A DNA stretch of 64,000 bases from Hyphomicrobiales bacterium (GCA_900465675.1 UBJR01000005.1:124001-188000); one strand, 5' to 3'; shown: positions 34,209-43,571, counted from the stretch's first letter. Program-made: numbers and translations. The notes: generated from the letters alone by a model not told the origin.

Positions 34209-34490
34209 ATGTTTTTCACCGATCGCGAATGCATCAGGATTTCGATGCAGAAGGCTGCAATCCGGGAGACGAAATCCCATGTAAAGGGGATGACGGCTCA
34301 GGTTACCAAACGGGAAAAGGAAATTCTCACGCTGATGTGCGCGGGAAAGACGGCGCAGGAAATCGCCCTCATCCTCGGATGTTCGGTGCACACCGTCCGC
34401 ACCCATATCGAGGCGCTGAAGACGAATTTCGCGGTCTACAAGGACACTGCGCTGGTGGCCGCCGCTTTGCGGCAGGGCGTCATCGACTGA
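34209..34490 (+). CDS. Small LuxR-type helix-turn-helix protein
   Basis: This 93-residue protein consists of a 28-residue leader and a GerE/LuxR-type HTH at about residues 32-92 (TKREKEILTLMCAGKTAQEIA, then CSVHTVRTHIEAL). No receiver, autoinducer or PAS domain is attached. A start at 34209 has GGGATC just upstream; a shorter version from the ATG at 34290 is possible. It is divergent from a lone receiver-domain gene. The pair together has the parts of a NarL-type regulator split onto opposite strands, so physical interaction is worth testing. Confidence 0.82.
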   Translation: MFFTDRECIRISMQKAAIRETKSHVKGMTAQVTKREKEILTLMCAGKTAQEIALILGCSVHTVRTHIEALKTNFAVYKDTALVAAALRQGVID

Positions 34491-34619
34491 CGAGGCCTCG
34501 ACGTCACTCACACAAATATCTGAAAAATGAGGACTATTCTCGGACAGGGCCGCCATCGGCCCTTTTGCGATCAAAGCGCTGCCCCTATGATCTCGCTATC
34601 AAAGGCTGCGGAGTGTGAC

Positions 34620-35399
34620 ATGAAAGCGAAAAGCATAGGCTTCGTCGGTACCGGCGCGATCACGGAGGCGATGGTCAGAGGTCTGCTCAGCGAACCCGCC
34701 TATCCCACCGAAGTCCATCTCTCGCCCCGGAATGCAGAGATTGCCGCAAGGCTGTTCAGCGAGTTCGCGGCCGTCAGCGTTGCGCCCGATAATCAGACCG
34801 CCGTCGATCGCAGCGACCTCGTGGTCCTCGCGATCCGCCCGCAGGTTGCCGAAGCCGTCATCGGCGAACTGACGTTCAAGCCGGGGCAGTCGGTGGTCAG
34901 CATCATCGCCGCCACCGAGCGCGAAGTCCTGCTGAAATGGATCGGCACCGATATCCATCTGGTGCAGGCCATTCCCCTGCCCTTCGTTGCCGAGCGCCAG
35001 GGCGTGACCGCCATCTATCCTCCGGACCCCGCCGTCGCTGCCATGTTCGACGCGCTTGGCAAGGCCGTCCAGTGCGAATCCCGCAAGGAATATGATCTCC
35101 TCGCTGCGGCAAGCGCGTTGATGTCGACCTATTTCGGCATCATGGAATTCACCACCGGATGGCTGGAAACCAAAGGACTGGAGCGGACGAAGGCCCGCGC
35201 CTACCTCGCGCCGCTGTTCGAGAGCCTGGCGCGGCGCGCCAACGGCCCGCATGCCGGCGATTTCAACGCCTTGAGCGAAGAATTTGCCACCAGAGGTGGA
35301 TTGAATGAACAGGTTCTCCGCGACTTCGACGCCGATGGCGGCAAGACCGCTTTGACTGCAGCACTCGACCGGGTCTTTGCCCGTATCGAGGGCCGGTAA
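34620..35399 (+). CDS. Pyrroline-5-carboxylate reductase-like protein
   Basis: This 259-residue protein has an N-terminal Rossmann domain beginning IGFVGTGAITEAMVRGLL (about residues 6-23), the motif of ProC and its relatives, and a C-terminal helical dimerisation domain. The family's VVSIIAA segment is at about 98-104. ProC proper carries a conserved Thr-rich proline-binding loop near the C-terminus; only a partial match (EFATRGGLNEQVL) is seen. It may be true P5C reductase or one of the NADP-dependent ProC-like imine reductases. It ends 12 bp from the convergent methyltransferase gene. Confidence 0.82.
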   Translation: MKAKSIGFVGTGAITEAMVRGLLSEPAYPTEVHLSPRNAEIAARLFSEFAAVSVAPDNQTAVDRSDLVVLAIRPQVAEAVIGELTFKPGQSVVSIIAATEREVLLKWIGTDIHLVQAIPLPFVAERQGVTAIYPPDPAVAAMFDALGKAVQCESRKEYDLLAAASALMSTYFGIMEFTTGWLETKGLERTKARAYLAPLFESLARRANGPHAGDFNALSEEFATRGGLNEQVLRDFDADGGKTALTAALDRVFARIEGR

Positions 35400-35411
35400 C
35401 CGGACGTCTGC

Positions 35412-36233
35412 TCAGAAAGGCTTTTCGCAGCAGATGGCATAGCGATGCTGCAGCCCGCGTGCGGCCGCTTTCAGGATATTCCAGTTGGCGGCCTGCGCCT
35501 TGTGTACCTGCCGCAGATCCCGGTCGATCTCGATACGCTGAAAGCCGGCGGCCGCGAGCAAGGCCGCGACCTCATCGGCTCTCGCACCGCCTGAGAAATA
35601 GACCTGCCGGAGAATCTCTTCGTGCTTTCCGGTCAGCTCCGGCGGCGCGTGCTTCGGGTCGGTCCGCAAGAGCCCCACCTTCTCCAATATGCCTGCTAGC
35701 TTCTTGAGCAGGCGTTCGGCCCGTCCCGTATTGACGAAATCGCCATCGACGATCAGCAGGCGGCCGCCGGGCTTCAGCACCCGCAGCCACTCGCGAAAAC
35801 AGCTCTCCGGATCGATCAGCGTCCAGACGAGATGGCGCGTGATGACCACATCATAGGCGGCATCCGGCTCCATCGTGTGCTCGGCATCGGCGATGCGAAA
35901 ACGGATGTCGCGGCCGCGCTGCCGGGCCTTGGCGCGCGCCCGCTCCAGCATGGCTTCCGACCAGTCGAGACCCGTTACCTTGTAACCGGCGTCGTCCATC
36001 AGATGCGAGATCACCGCGGTACCGCTGGCAAGGTCGAGCGCGCCGCGGCCATCGCCGGGACCGAGATGCTTGGCGATCAGATCGCGCCAGGCGCGGCGCT
36101 CGTCCTCGGAAAAAATCTCATGCCCTGGAGAGGCATCGAAGGTGGCGGCCCGCGCCGACCAGTAGGCCTTGATCTCCTCCTTCAGGTGATAGTTGGTGCC
36201 GTTCACTGCGCTCATTCCGGTTCTGCCGCTCAT
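35412..36233 (-). CDS. Class I SAM-dependent methyltransferase
   Basis: This 273-residue protein has the AdoMet-binding fold. Motif I reads ALDLASGTAVISHLM near residues 65-79, motif II follows as GLDWSEAMLERA, then DAAYDVVITRHLVWTL and the VLKPGGRLLIVDGD post-motif. The substrate is unknown. It is divergent from an iron-type ABC importer with a TGA-N9-TCA box between the two genes, so it is probably iron-regulated and may modify a metal-binding small molecule (inference). Starts at 36233 and 36215 are equally plausible; neither has a strong ribosome-binding site. Confidence 0.87.
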   Translation of the reverse strand: MSGRTGMSAVNGTNYHLKEEIKAYWSARAATFDASPGHEIFSEDERRAWRDLIAKHLGPGDGRGALDLASGTAVISHLMDDAGYKVTGLDWSEAMLERARAKARQRGRDIRFRIADAEHTMEPDAAYDVVITRHLVWTLIDPESCFREWLRVLKPGGRLLIVDGDFVNTGRAERLLKKLAGILEKVGLLRTDPKHAPPELTGKHEEILRQVYFSGGARADEVAALLAAAGFQRIEIDRDLRQVHKAQAANWNILKAAARGLQHRYAICCEKPF

Positions 36234-36270
36234 CCGTTCTCAGTCTTGAATTGCTCTAAAAGATAAAACT

Positions 36271-36285
36271 TGACTATTGCAATCA
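36271..36285. promoter_or_regulatory. IRO-box-like site (RirA-type iron control)
   Basis: TGA-CTATTGCAA-TCA fits the TGA-N9-TCA core of the iron-responsive operator bound by RirA in rhizobia. It overlaps a TTGACT -35-like sequence at 36270-36275 and is followed by AT-rich sequence (ATAAAATAATAG). It lies 43 bp before the importer start and 38 bp from the divergent methyltransferase start, so it could repress both genes when iron is plentiful. The core alone is short, so this is tentative. Confidence 0.5.
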
Positions 36286-36327
36286 TAAAATAATAGAGCC
36301 CCCTAGATTTTCACGGGGGACCACTCA

Positions 36328-37458
36328 ATGCACATTCAATTCAAAGCCGCAGGCCTCTCTGCAGCACTGCTGCTTGCCACCGTCTGGCCGGCACTTGCCG
36401 AAAAGATTTCGTTGAAGGACGTAACCGGCCGCGACGTCGAGGTCGAGGTTCCCGTCAAGCACGTCATTCTCGGCGAAGGACGGCAGATCTACTTCCTGGC
36501 GGCGCTCGACAAGACCAATCCATTCGAACACGTCGTCGGCTGGCGCGACGATCTGCCCAAGGCCGATCCCGAGACCTACAGGGCCTATCTTGCCAAGTAC
36601 CCTGATATCGCCAAGCTGCCGACCTTCGGCGGCATGAAGGACGGCACCTTCGACATCGAACAAGCCGTCACCCTGAAGCCCGATGTCATCCTGATGAATG
36701 TCGACGCCAAGACGGCGACCGAGGAAGCGGGCTATATCGAAAAGCTCGCCAAGGTCGGCATTCCGCTCGTCTATGTCGACTTCCGCGAAAAGCCGATGGA
36801 AAACACCGAGCCGAGCATGCGCGTCATGGGCAAGCTGATGGGCAAGGAGCAGCTGGCAGAGGACTTCATCAAGTTCCGCGCTGACTCCATCAAGGTCGTG
36901 ACCGACAAGCTGGAAGCGGCCAAGCCCGCCCGCCCCGTTGTCTTCGTCGAGCGTGCAGGCGGCTACTCCGACGATTGCTGCATGTCGTTCGGAAACGAGA
37001 ATTTCGGCATGATGGTCGAGATCGCCGGCGGCACCAACATGGCGAAGGATATCATTCCCGGAACCTTCGGCACGGTAAACCCGGAGCAGATCGTCGCTTC
37101 GAACCCGGATCAGATCATCGTCACCGGCGGCATGTGGGAAGCCTTCGTTCCTGGCGGCGCCTGGGTTGGCGTCGGTTACGGCGCCGATCTGACAGAAGCC
37201 AAGCGCAAGCTCGAGGCCCTGACCAAGCGCCCGGCCTTTACCGGCGTCAAGGCCGTCGAAGACGGAAATGTCCATGCGATCTGGCACCAGTTCTACAACA
37301 ACCCCTACCAGTTCGTCGCCATCCAGGAGATCGCCAAGTGGCTGCATCCGGATCTCTTCAAGGACCTCGATCCCGAAGCGACCTTCAAGGAGTTGCATGC
37401 GCGCTTCCTGCCGCTCGACTACAAGCCCGGCTACTTCGTCTCCCTGAAGGGCGAGTAA
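36328..37458 (+). CDS. Iron-type ABC importer substrate-binding protein (FecB/FepB-like)
   Basis: This 376-residue periplasmic protein has a signal peptide at about residues 1-23 (MHIQFKAAGL... ending ALA-E) and the two-lobed class III fold of siderophore- and heme-binding proteins. Features include the KISLKDVTGRDVEVEVPVKH opening, SDDCCMSFGNENFG near residue 215 with a Cys pair, and the long rigid helix region before DPEQIV-type sequence. GGGGGA lies eight bases before the ATG. It is followed by the permease after 3 bp, and unlike the other binding-protein genes here has no stem-loop behind it. Substrate could be ferric siderophore, heme or cobalamin; the iron box favours iron. Confidence 0.87.
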   Translation: MHIQFKAAGLSAALLLATVWPALAEKISLKDVTGRDVEVEVPVKHVILGEGRQIYFLAALDKTNPFEHVVGWRDDLPKADPETYRAYLAKYPDIAKLPTFGGMKDGTFDIEQAVTLKPDVILMNVDAKTATEEAGYIEKLAKVGIPLVYVDFREKPMENTEPSMRVMGKLMGKEQLAEDFIKFRADSIKVVTDKLEAAKPARPVVFVERAGGYSDDCCMSFGNENFGMMVEIAGGTNMAKDIIPGTFGTVNPEQIVASNPDQIIVTGGMWEAFVPGGAWVGVGYGADLTEAKRKLEALTKRPAFTGVKAVEDGNVHAIWHQFYNNPYQFVAIQEIAKWLHPDLFKDLDPEATFKELHARFLPLDYKPGYFVSLKGE

Positions 37459-37461
37459 CCG

Positions 37462-38526
37462 ATGGCCGGGACGGCTCTTACCGCTGACATCGCAGGGCGG
37501 GAGCGCTATCGCGCTCTCGCCTTCCGCCGGATCGTCATCCTCGTTCTATTGACGGCAGCACTCTGCGTCAGCGTCGCCGCCGACATGGCACTCGGTCCGG
37601 CGAATTACGAAATCCGCCAGGTTCTTCTGGCCCTGTTCAACCCGGAAGTCGCCGGCAACCAGCTAAGGGTCGTCATCTGGGATATCCGCATGCCGATCGC
37701 CTTGATGGCGGTCACCGTGGGTGCGGCCCTTTCCGTTGCCGGCGCGCAGATGCAGACCATCCTGTCGAACCCGCTGGCCAGCCCCTTCACGCTCGGGATT
37801 TCCGCGGCGGCAAGCTTCGGCGCAGCACTGGCGCTGGTAACAGGTGTCGCCGTCTTTCCGGCGGCCGTCCAGTATATGGTTCCGATCAACGCCTTCCTGA
37901 TGGCGATGCTGGCATCGCTCTTCATCTATTTCGCATCAACAATGCGCGGCGTCAGCGTCGAAACCATCGTGCTGCTCGGCATCGCGCTGGTATTCTCCTT
38001 CAACGCCGCCTTGTCACTGCTGGAATATCTCGCCTCGGAACAGGCTCTGGCAGCGGTGGTCTTCTGGACGATGGGCAGCCTGACGAAGGCGACATGGGCA
38101 AAGGTCTACGTCACGGCTGCCGTGCTCGTCGTGACAGTGCCGCTCTTCATGCGCGATGCCTGGGCGCTGACCGCATTGCGGCTCGGCGACGACAAGGCGG
38201 CCAGCATGGGCGTCAATGTCCGCCGCCTGCGTCTGCGAACGATGCTGACCGTCAGCCTGCTTGCCGCCATTCCGGTCTCCTTCGTCGGCACGATCGGCTT
38301 CATCGGTCTCGTCGGTCCACATATCGCCCGCATGGTCGTCGGCGAGGACCAACGCTTCTTCCTGCCTGGCTCGGTGATCTGCGGCGCGCTGCTGCTGTCG
38401 GCGACATCGGTCGTCAGCAAGATGCTCATTCCGGGAGCGATCCTGCCGATCGGCGTGATCACGGCGGTGGTCGGCGTTCCCTTCTTCTTCGCGCTCATCT
38501 TCAGCAACAGGAGACGGTCTTGGTAG
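37462..38526 (+). CDS. Iron-type ABC importer permease (FecCD family)
   Basis: This 354-residue polytopic membrane protein has about nine to ten transmembrane helices. Family blocks include GAALSVAGAQMQTILSNPLASP (about residues 93-114) and GTIGFIGLVGPHIARMVVG near 275-293, which is the loop that touches the ATPase. It is of the BtuC/FhuB/FecCD type, functioning as a homodimer when only one permease gene is present, as here. It begins 3 bp after the binding-protein gene, and the ATPase start overlaps its 3' end. Confidence 0.92.
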   Translation: MAGTALTADIAGRERYRALAFRRIVILVLLTAALCVSVAADMALGPANYEIRQVLLALFNPEVAGNQLRVVIWDIRMPIALMAVTVGAALSVAGAQMQTILSNPLASPFTLGISAAASFGAALALVTGVAVFPAAVQYMVPINAFLMAMLASLFIYFASTMRGVSVETIVLLGIALVFSFNAALSLLEYLASEQALAAVVFWTMGSLTKATWAKVYVTAAVLVVTVPLFMRDAWALTALRLGDDKAASMGVNVRRLRLRTMLTVSLLAAIPVSFVGTIGFIGLVGPHIARMVVGEDQRFFLPGSVICGALLLSATSVVSKMLIPGAILPIGVITAVVGVPFFFALIFSNRRRSW

Positions 38527-39281
38527 AGCTGGCACTCAGAGACGTCGGCGCCAATTATGGCCGCGTCACCGTTCTGTCGAAAATCGGCATTGGTACGCTC
38601 GAAAGCGGCAGCCTGACGGCCGTCATCGGCCCGAATGCGGCGGGCAAGTCAACGCTCTTCAAGCGCATTGCCGGATTGATATCGGGGCCCGGCGTGGTCG
38701 AGCTGTCTGGCACCGAACGCGGAGACCGGGCTGTCTGCTACATGCCGCAGGATACCGGCGCGAACGCCGTGCTGACCGTCTACGAGTCAGTGCTGCTTTC
38801 GGCAAAGCAGGGCGGCGGATGGCGCGTCCAGGACGGAGAACTCGATGAGATCGACGCGATCCTGAAGGCCCTGAGGATCGATGACCTTGCCTTCCGGGGA
38901 CTTGGCGAACTTTCCGGCGGCCAGCGCCAGCTGGTATCGCTGGCGCAGGCGCTGGTCCGCAAACCCGAAGTTCTCTTGATGGACGAGCCGACCTCGGCAC
39001 TCGATCTGCATCGCCAGATCGAGGTTCTGGCTTTCGTCGAAGGTCTGGCAAGCCGGACGGGGATGATCGTGCTGATCGCCCTGCACGATCTCAATCATGC
39101 GCTGCGCTATTGCCACAACACGATCGTGATCGCCAATGGCGCGATGGCGACGAGCGGTCCGACCCGCGACGTCATAACCTCAAACATGCTGAAGGACGTC
39201 TACAAGGTCGAAGCGCGGATCGAGACATGCTCCCGCGGCCACCCCTTCATCCTCGTCGATGGAACGGTTGCCGCAGGCTGA
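38520..39281 (+). CDS. Iron-type ABC importer ATPase (FecE/FepC-like), TTG start
   Basis: This 253-residue protein has Walker A GPNAAGKST at about residues 38-46, a Q-loop at CYMPQDT near 72, the LSGGQRQ signature near 134 and Walker B LLMDEPTSALD near 155, then the switch in ALHDLNHA. The start is TTG at 38520: AGGAG lies six bases upstream, no ATG or GTG fits before the first beta strand, and the gene overlaps the permease end by 7 bp. It powers the FecCD-type importer. The downstream convergent gene belongs to a different function. Confidence 0.9.
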   Translation: MVELALRDVGANYGRVTVLSKIGIGTLESGSLTAVIGPNAAGKSTLFKRIAGLISGPGVVELSGTERGDRAVCYMPQDTGANAVLTVYESVLLSAKQGGGWRVQDGELDEIDAILKALRIDDLAFRGLGELSGGQRQLVSLAQALVRKPEVLLMDEPTSALDLHRQIEVLAFVEGLASRTGMIVLIALHDLNHALRYCHNTIVIANGAMATSGPTRDVITSNMLKDVYKVEARIETCSRGHPFILVDGTVAAG

Positions 39282-39299
39282 TGCTTTGGGCCGGATCCG

Positions 39300-39743
39300 T
39301 CAGTTCCGGATATCGGGCTCGACCAGCCGGGCGAGGTTCTTCAGCGATTCCTGCCAGCCGAGATAGCAGGCTTCGGCCGGGATGAGATCGGGAACGCCCG
39401 CCTGAGTGATATCGACCTCGGTACCAACAGAAACCTTTTTCAGGATGACGGTGACTTCCATTTCACCGGGCAGGTTGGGATCGTCGAAAACATCGGTGTA
39501 GCGAACACGTTCGCCGGGCACGAGCTCGCGATATTCGCCGCCGAAGGCATGGCTGTCGCCTGTCGTGAAGTTGCGGAATGACATTCTGAACGTACCGCCG
39601 ACAGACGCTTCCAGATGATCGACCGTGCAGGCGAAGCCGTTCGGCGGCAGCCACTTGGCAAGCGCGTCGGCCTCGATGAAGGCGCGGTAGATCTTGTCGG
39701 GACTGGTCGCCAGGACACGGTGCAGACGGATGGTGCTCGGCAT
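39300..39743 (-). CDS. SRPBCC (AHSA1-like) family protein
   Basis: This 147-residue protein has the START/Bet v1-like fold of the AHSA1 group. The opening TIRLHRVLATSPDKIYRAF, the WLPPNGF segment near residue 32 and the C-terminal GWQESLKNLARLVE helix are typical. Such proteins bind small hydrophobic ligands or act as polyketide-cyclase-like factors, and many are regulated by adjacent ArsR genes. None is present here. It is transcribed alone, convergent with the iron importer, and its role is unknown. Confidence 0.85.
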   Translation of the reverse strand: MPSTIRLHRVLATSPDKIYRAFIEADALAKWLPPNGFACTVDHLEASVGGTFRMSFRNFTTGDSHAFGGEYRELVPGERVRYTDVFDDPNLPGEMEVTVILKKVSVGTEVDITQAGVPDLIPAEACYLGWQESLKNLARLVEPDIRN

Positions 39744-39866
39744 GGTGTTCTCCTCCTTGCTGATGGAATGGACATCCCAAGGACGAACATGCCTTCAACG
39801 ATCCGACACGTCACCGGCATTTTTCCGAAAAATTCGGCGTAATCGTGCTGCCCACGGGCCGGGACG

Positions 39867-41501
39867 TCAGGAATCCCGCAGTTTGCGCGAGAGCGTCTGC
39901 AACTCTTTGAAGCCGTCATAGCGTTTCAGATGCAGCCCGGCGATGTCGCCACCCGCCGGTGCGAATGTCTGCTCGACGGAGGAGAGGCTGGTCATTGCCT
40001 CCGCCACATCGGCAAACTGACCACCGGCCACGGCAGCGAGAATGGCAGCGCCAAGCAGCACCGGCTCCCCGGCTTTCGTGGCCACGACCGGTTTGCCGCT
40101 CGCATCGGCCAGCAACTGGCGAACGAAATCGTGCTGGCCGGCGCCGCCGCTGACGACGATGTTGTCGACGGTGACGCCCGCATCGGCCTGTGTGTCGACG
40201 ATCTGCCGCAGCCCGTAGCCGATGCCGCAGAGGCCTGCGACGTAGAGAGCAACGAGACTATCGATATCCCGCTCCATGCCGAGACCGGCAATGACGGCAC
40301 GGGCATGCGGATCGGCGAAGGGCGCGCGATTTCCGAGAAATTCCGGAACGACATGCAGACCAGTGGCAAGCGTGACGGCACCGGAAGCACTGCCCGCCCT
40401 TTCGGCTGCCATATCGGCCAGCAGCACCGGCAGCGGAATACCGGCGCGCTTAGCAATATCCTTTGCCTCGCCGGCGGCCGGATGAAAGGCGAGCAGCTGG
40501 TCGATTGCCGCGCCCGCAGCACTCTGGCCGCCCTCGTTCAACCAGAGCCCGGGAACCATCGCGGAATAGTAGGGACCCCAGACGCCCGGCACGAAGGCAG
40601 GCTCCGATGTCGATGTCATCGTGCAAGAGGATGTGCCGAAGACATAGGCGAGATTGGTCTGCGGCCCGCCACCGATCCCGACAGTGCCGATCCCGCCGGC
40701 ATGCGCATCGATAAGACCGGCCGCAACCGGCGTCCCGGCGAGTAGCCCAAGCTCCTCTGCAGCTGCAGCCGTCAAGCCTTGACCCAGCGCCGAGCCGGGC
40801 TCGACGATCGTCTGGCCGATACGGGCAAAGCCTTCCGCGGCCAGCTCGCCAAGACCGACCTGCTCGAAATATCCGGCGTCCCAGCGCTGCTCATGGGCCA
40901 GATAGGTCCATTTGCAGGTGACCGTGCAGGTCGAGCGCGCGATATCGCCTGTCGACCGCCAGGTGAGGAAATCGGCGAGGTCGAAAAACTGCCATGCCGC
41001 GTCGAAGACCTGCGGGCGGTTTTCCTTGAGCCAGAGCAGCTTCGGCGTTTCCATCTCGGGCGAAATGCGCCCGCCGACATAGCGGAGCACATCGTGGCCG
41101 AGCGCGTTGATGCGCTCCGCCTGAGGAACGGCCCGGTGATCCATCCAGACGATGATGTTGCGATCCGGATCTTCCGACGGCCCGACCGGCAGCGGCCTTC
41201 CGCCCTCACCAAGCACCACCAGCGAACAGGTCGCATCGAAGCCGAGACCGGCGACGGTCGCGGCATCGATACCTGCAATGGAAACGGCTTCGCGCACGGC
41301 CGCGCAGACTGCGGCCCATATTTCCGTGCTCGACTGCTCGACGATCGAACCCGGCGCATGGAACAGCGTGATGTCCCGCTTGGCCGATGCCAGCATCCGG
41401 CCGGTGAGGTCGAAAATGCCGGCGCGGGCGCTGCCGGTGCCGACATCGACGCCAATGACATGTTTGCCACCCGCTTGCGGCGTGTGAGATGTGTCGCTCA
41501 T
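39867..41501 (-). CDS. rbtK: FGGY-family carbohydrate kinase, probable D-ribulokinase
   Basis: This 544-residue kinase of the FGGY family has the N-terminal phosphate-binding motif GVDVGTGSARAGIFD (about residues 16-30), GFDATCSLVVL near 90, the ribulokinase-type substrate block CTVTCKWTY near 200, and the FGGY signature region near 430 reading GIGYGLRQIVDT. It would phosphorylate D-ribulose to D-ribulose-5-phosphate. The start at MSDTSHTP follows GAGAG; a TTG 15 bases upstream is in frame and is less likely. It is the last gene of the ribitol operon, after ribitol 2-dehydrogenase, which makes its substrate. The specificity is inferred from that context. Confidence 0.88.
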   Translation of the reverse strand: MSDTSHTPQAGGKHVIGVDVGTGSARAGIFDLTGRMLASAKRDITLFHAPGSIVEQSSTEIWAAVCAAVREAVSIAGIDAATVAGLGFDATCSLVVLGEGGRPLPVGPSEDPDRNIIVWMDHRAVPQAERINALGHDVLRYVGGRISPEMETPKLLWLKENRPQVFDAAWQFFDLADFLTWRSTGDIARSTCTVTCKWTYLAHEQRWDAGYFEQVGLGELAAEGFARIGQTIVEPGSALGQGLTAAAAEELGLLAGTPVAAGLIDAHAGGIGTVGIGGGPQTNLAYVFGTSSCTMTSTSEPAFVPGVWGPYYSAMVPGLWLNEGGQSAAGAAIDQLLAFHPAAGEAKDIAKRAGIPLPVLLADMAAERAGSASGAVTLATGLHVVPEFLGNRAPFADPHARAVIAGLGMERDIDSLVALYVAGLCGIGYGLRQIVDTQADAGVTVDNIVVSGGAGQHDFVRQLLADASGKPVVATKAGEPVLLGAAILAAVAGGQFADVAEAMTSLSSVEQTFAPAGGDIAGLHLKRYDGFKELQTLSRKLRDS

Positions 41502-41556
41502 GGTCTCTCGTTTCAATCTGGCAGGAACAGGGGCAATCGGGACGGCGTCGTCAATC

Positions 41557-42285
41557 TCAGAGATCGACGCTGTTCGGCAAGATCACCAGATCACGGATCG
41601 TTACGTTGCGCGGACGCGACAGCATGAAGAGCACGGCATCGGCCACTTCCTTCGGCTGCATCAAGCTGCCATTGGCCAGCGCATCGTCGAGCTTCGCCTT
41701 CGGCCAGTCGTCGAGCAGAGCGGTGACCACCGGCCCCGGCAAAACGGCGCCGACGCGAACGCCGTGCGGCGCCACCTGGCGGCGGGTGGAATGGACGAAG
41801 GCCTGAACGGCGAATTTCGAAGCGGTGTAGATCGGCTCCCAGACCACAGGCACGACGCCGGCGATGGAACTGGTGAACAGGATGTCGCCGGACTTTTGGG
41901 CAATCATGTGCGGCAGCACGGCATGAACCGAGCGGAAAGCCGCGTTGATGTTGAGGTTCAGCATCCGGTCCCACGCATCGGGATCGCCTTCCGCCACCGG
42001 GCCGCCGATATAGGCGCCGGCATTGGCGTGGAAGATATCGAGACCTCCGGCGATCTCCAGGATCCGCGGCAGCATGCCGGAAACCTGCTTGCCGTCGAGA
42101 AGATCGACGACGAGCGGCAGGGCGCCCTCACCGATCTCCTTGCACAGCGCCTCAAGCTTGTCCGCGGCGCGATCGACGAGCACGACGGTTGCGCCTTCTG
42201 CATGAAGCGTACGGGCACATTCGAGCCCGATGCCCGACGCAGCGCCGGTGATGGCAGCAACCTTGCCCTTCATGAGTTCAGTCAT
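41557..42285 (-). CDS. rbtD: Ribitol 2-dehydrogenase (SDR)
   Basis: This 242-residue SDR has TGAASGIG at residues 13-20, the altered NAG motif FHANAG at 85-90, Ser140, Tyr153 and Lys157. Long stretches such as [14 protein letters not shown] and the C-terminus [11 protein letters not shown] match what I recall of Klebsiella ribitol dehydrogenase, which oxidises ribitol to D-ribulose with NAD. The identification is strong. The gene lies between the ABC permease and the kinase in the same operon, so the pathway ribitol to D-ribulose to D-ribulose-5-phosphate is complete here. Confidence 0.93.
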   Translation of the reverse strand: MTELMKGKVAAITGAASGIGLECARTLHAEGATVVLVDRAADKLEALCKEIGEGALPLVVDLLDGKQVSGMLPRILEIAGGLDIFHANAGAYIGGPVAEGDPDAWDRMLNLNINAAFRSVHAVLPHMIAQKSGDILFTSSIAGVVPVVWEPIYTASKFAVQAFVHSTRRQVAPHGVRVGAVLPGPVVTALLDDWPKAKLDDALANGSLMQPKEVADAVLFMLSRPRNVTIRDLVILPNSVDL

Positions 42286-42311
42286 GGAAATACTCCTTCA
42301 TAAAATGCGGA

Positions 42312-43571
42312 TCAGGCGCGTCCATGGCTGACACGGGAGCGGCGGGCGAGCGAATCGACGATGACGGCGATCGCAAGAACGGCCCCTGTTATCATGTAGC
42401 GCAGCGACGAGCTGAGATTGAGAAGCGTCAATCCGTTGGAAATCGCCTGGATCACGATGATGCCGAGCAGAGCGGAATAGGCGCTGCCGCGTCCGCCGAA
42501 GAGGCTGGTACCGCCGATGACGGCTGCAGCGATGGCGTTGAGGTTGACGTCGCCAGTGCCGGCCTGCTGGCTGGAAGAGGCCAGCCGCGAGGCCGAAAGG
42601 ATGCCGCCGATCGTCGCCAGCGTCGAGCAGAGCATGAAGGCGCTGAGATAGATACGGCGGACATTGATGCCGGCGCGGCGCGCCGCTTCCCGGTTGCCGC
42701 CGACGGCGAACATCGAGCGTCCCCACTGCGTCCGCGTCAGCGCGTAGTTCAGCACGACGGCAATCAGGACGAAGAGGCCGAACATCCACGGCACGCCGCG
42801 GCCGAGATTGAGATAGTAGGCGGCAAATTCGAGAGCGGCGGTCAGCACGGCGGCCTTGATCACCAGCGCGCCGAGCGGCTGCTGGGAGAGATTGACCGAC
42901 TGACGCTGCTGGCGTTTGCGCATACCGTTCACGATCAGCACCAGACCGGGCAGAAGCGCCAGCAGATGCGAGAGCCAGAAGGGCATGACGAGGATCTGGC
43001 CGAAGCGGACCAGCGGCGAGGCGAAGGGCAGATTGATACTGCCTGTCGGCCCGAGGATATAGAGCTGCATACCGAGAAGCGCGAGCAACCCGGCCAGCGT
43101 CGCAACGAAGCTCGGCATGCCGAGCCTGTTATAGAGAACCGCATAGAGCGCACCGACGACCATGCCGGCGATAATGGCAACGATGATCGCCAAAGGCAGC
43201 GGCCAGCCGGTATTGACCCAGAGGACGCCGAGGATTGCCGACGAAAGGCCGCTCATCGATCCCACGGAGAGATCGATTTCGCCGAGCATCAGCACGCAGA
43301 CGATGCCGAGCGAAATGACGCCGACCGTCGCACAGTCGAACAGCAGATTGACAAGATTGTTCGGCGCCAGGAAGATCGGGTTGAGGATCGAGAACACCGT
43401 CGAGATGACGATCAGGCCGACGGCGACCGGCAGCATGCCGAGATCGCCGGAGCGCACGCGGTCGAAGAATGCCTTGATCATCGCGCCGATGCTGTCGTCG
43501 TGCCGCACACGCTCGTCGCTGCGATCAAGTGTGGCAGCCGGCGCAAGTGTATTGGATGGTTTCTGGCTCAT
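42312..43571 (-). CDS. Sugar-type ABC importer permease (XylH/RbsC-like), probable ribitol transporter
   Basis: This 419-residue membrane protein has about ten or more transmembrane segments and a 25-residue cytoplasmic leader. LMLGEIDLSVGSMSGLSSAILG (about residues 112-133) is the conserved block of RbsC/XylH permeases, and the region near residue 300 (NREAARRAGINVRRIYL) is the cytoplasmic loop that contacts the ATPase. The length is closer to XylH than to RbsC. Its start overlaps the ATPase stop by 4 bases. It imports the sugar alcohol, with the binding protein encoded upstream. Confidence 0.92.
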   Translation of the reverse strand: MSQKPSNTLAPAATLDRSDERVRHDDSIGAMIKAFFDRVRSGDLGMLPVAVGLIVISTVFSILNPIFLAPNNLVNLLFDCATVGVISLGIVCVLMLGEIDLSVGSMSGLSSAILGVLWVNTGWPLPLAIIVAIIAGMVVGALYAVLYNRLGMPSFVATLAGLLALLGMQLYILGPTGSINLPFASPLVRFGQILVMPFWLSHLLALLPGLVLIVNGMRKRQQRQSVNLSQQPLGALVIKAAVLTAALEFAAYYLNLGRGVPWMFGLFVLIAVVLNYALTRTQWGRSMFAVGGNREAARRAGINVRRIYLSAFMLCSTLATIGGILSASRLASSSQQAGTGDVNLNAIAAAVIGGTSLFGGRGSAYSALLGIIVIQAISNGLTLLNLSSSLRYMITGAVLAIAVIVDSLARRSRVSHGRA

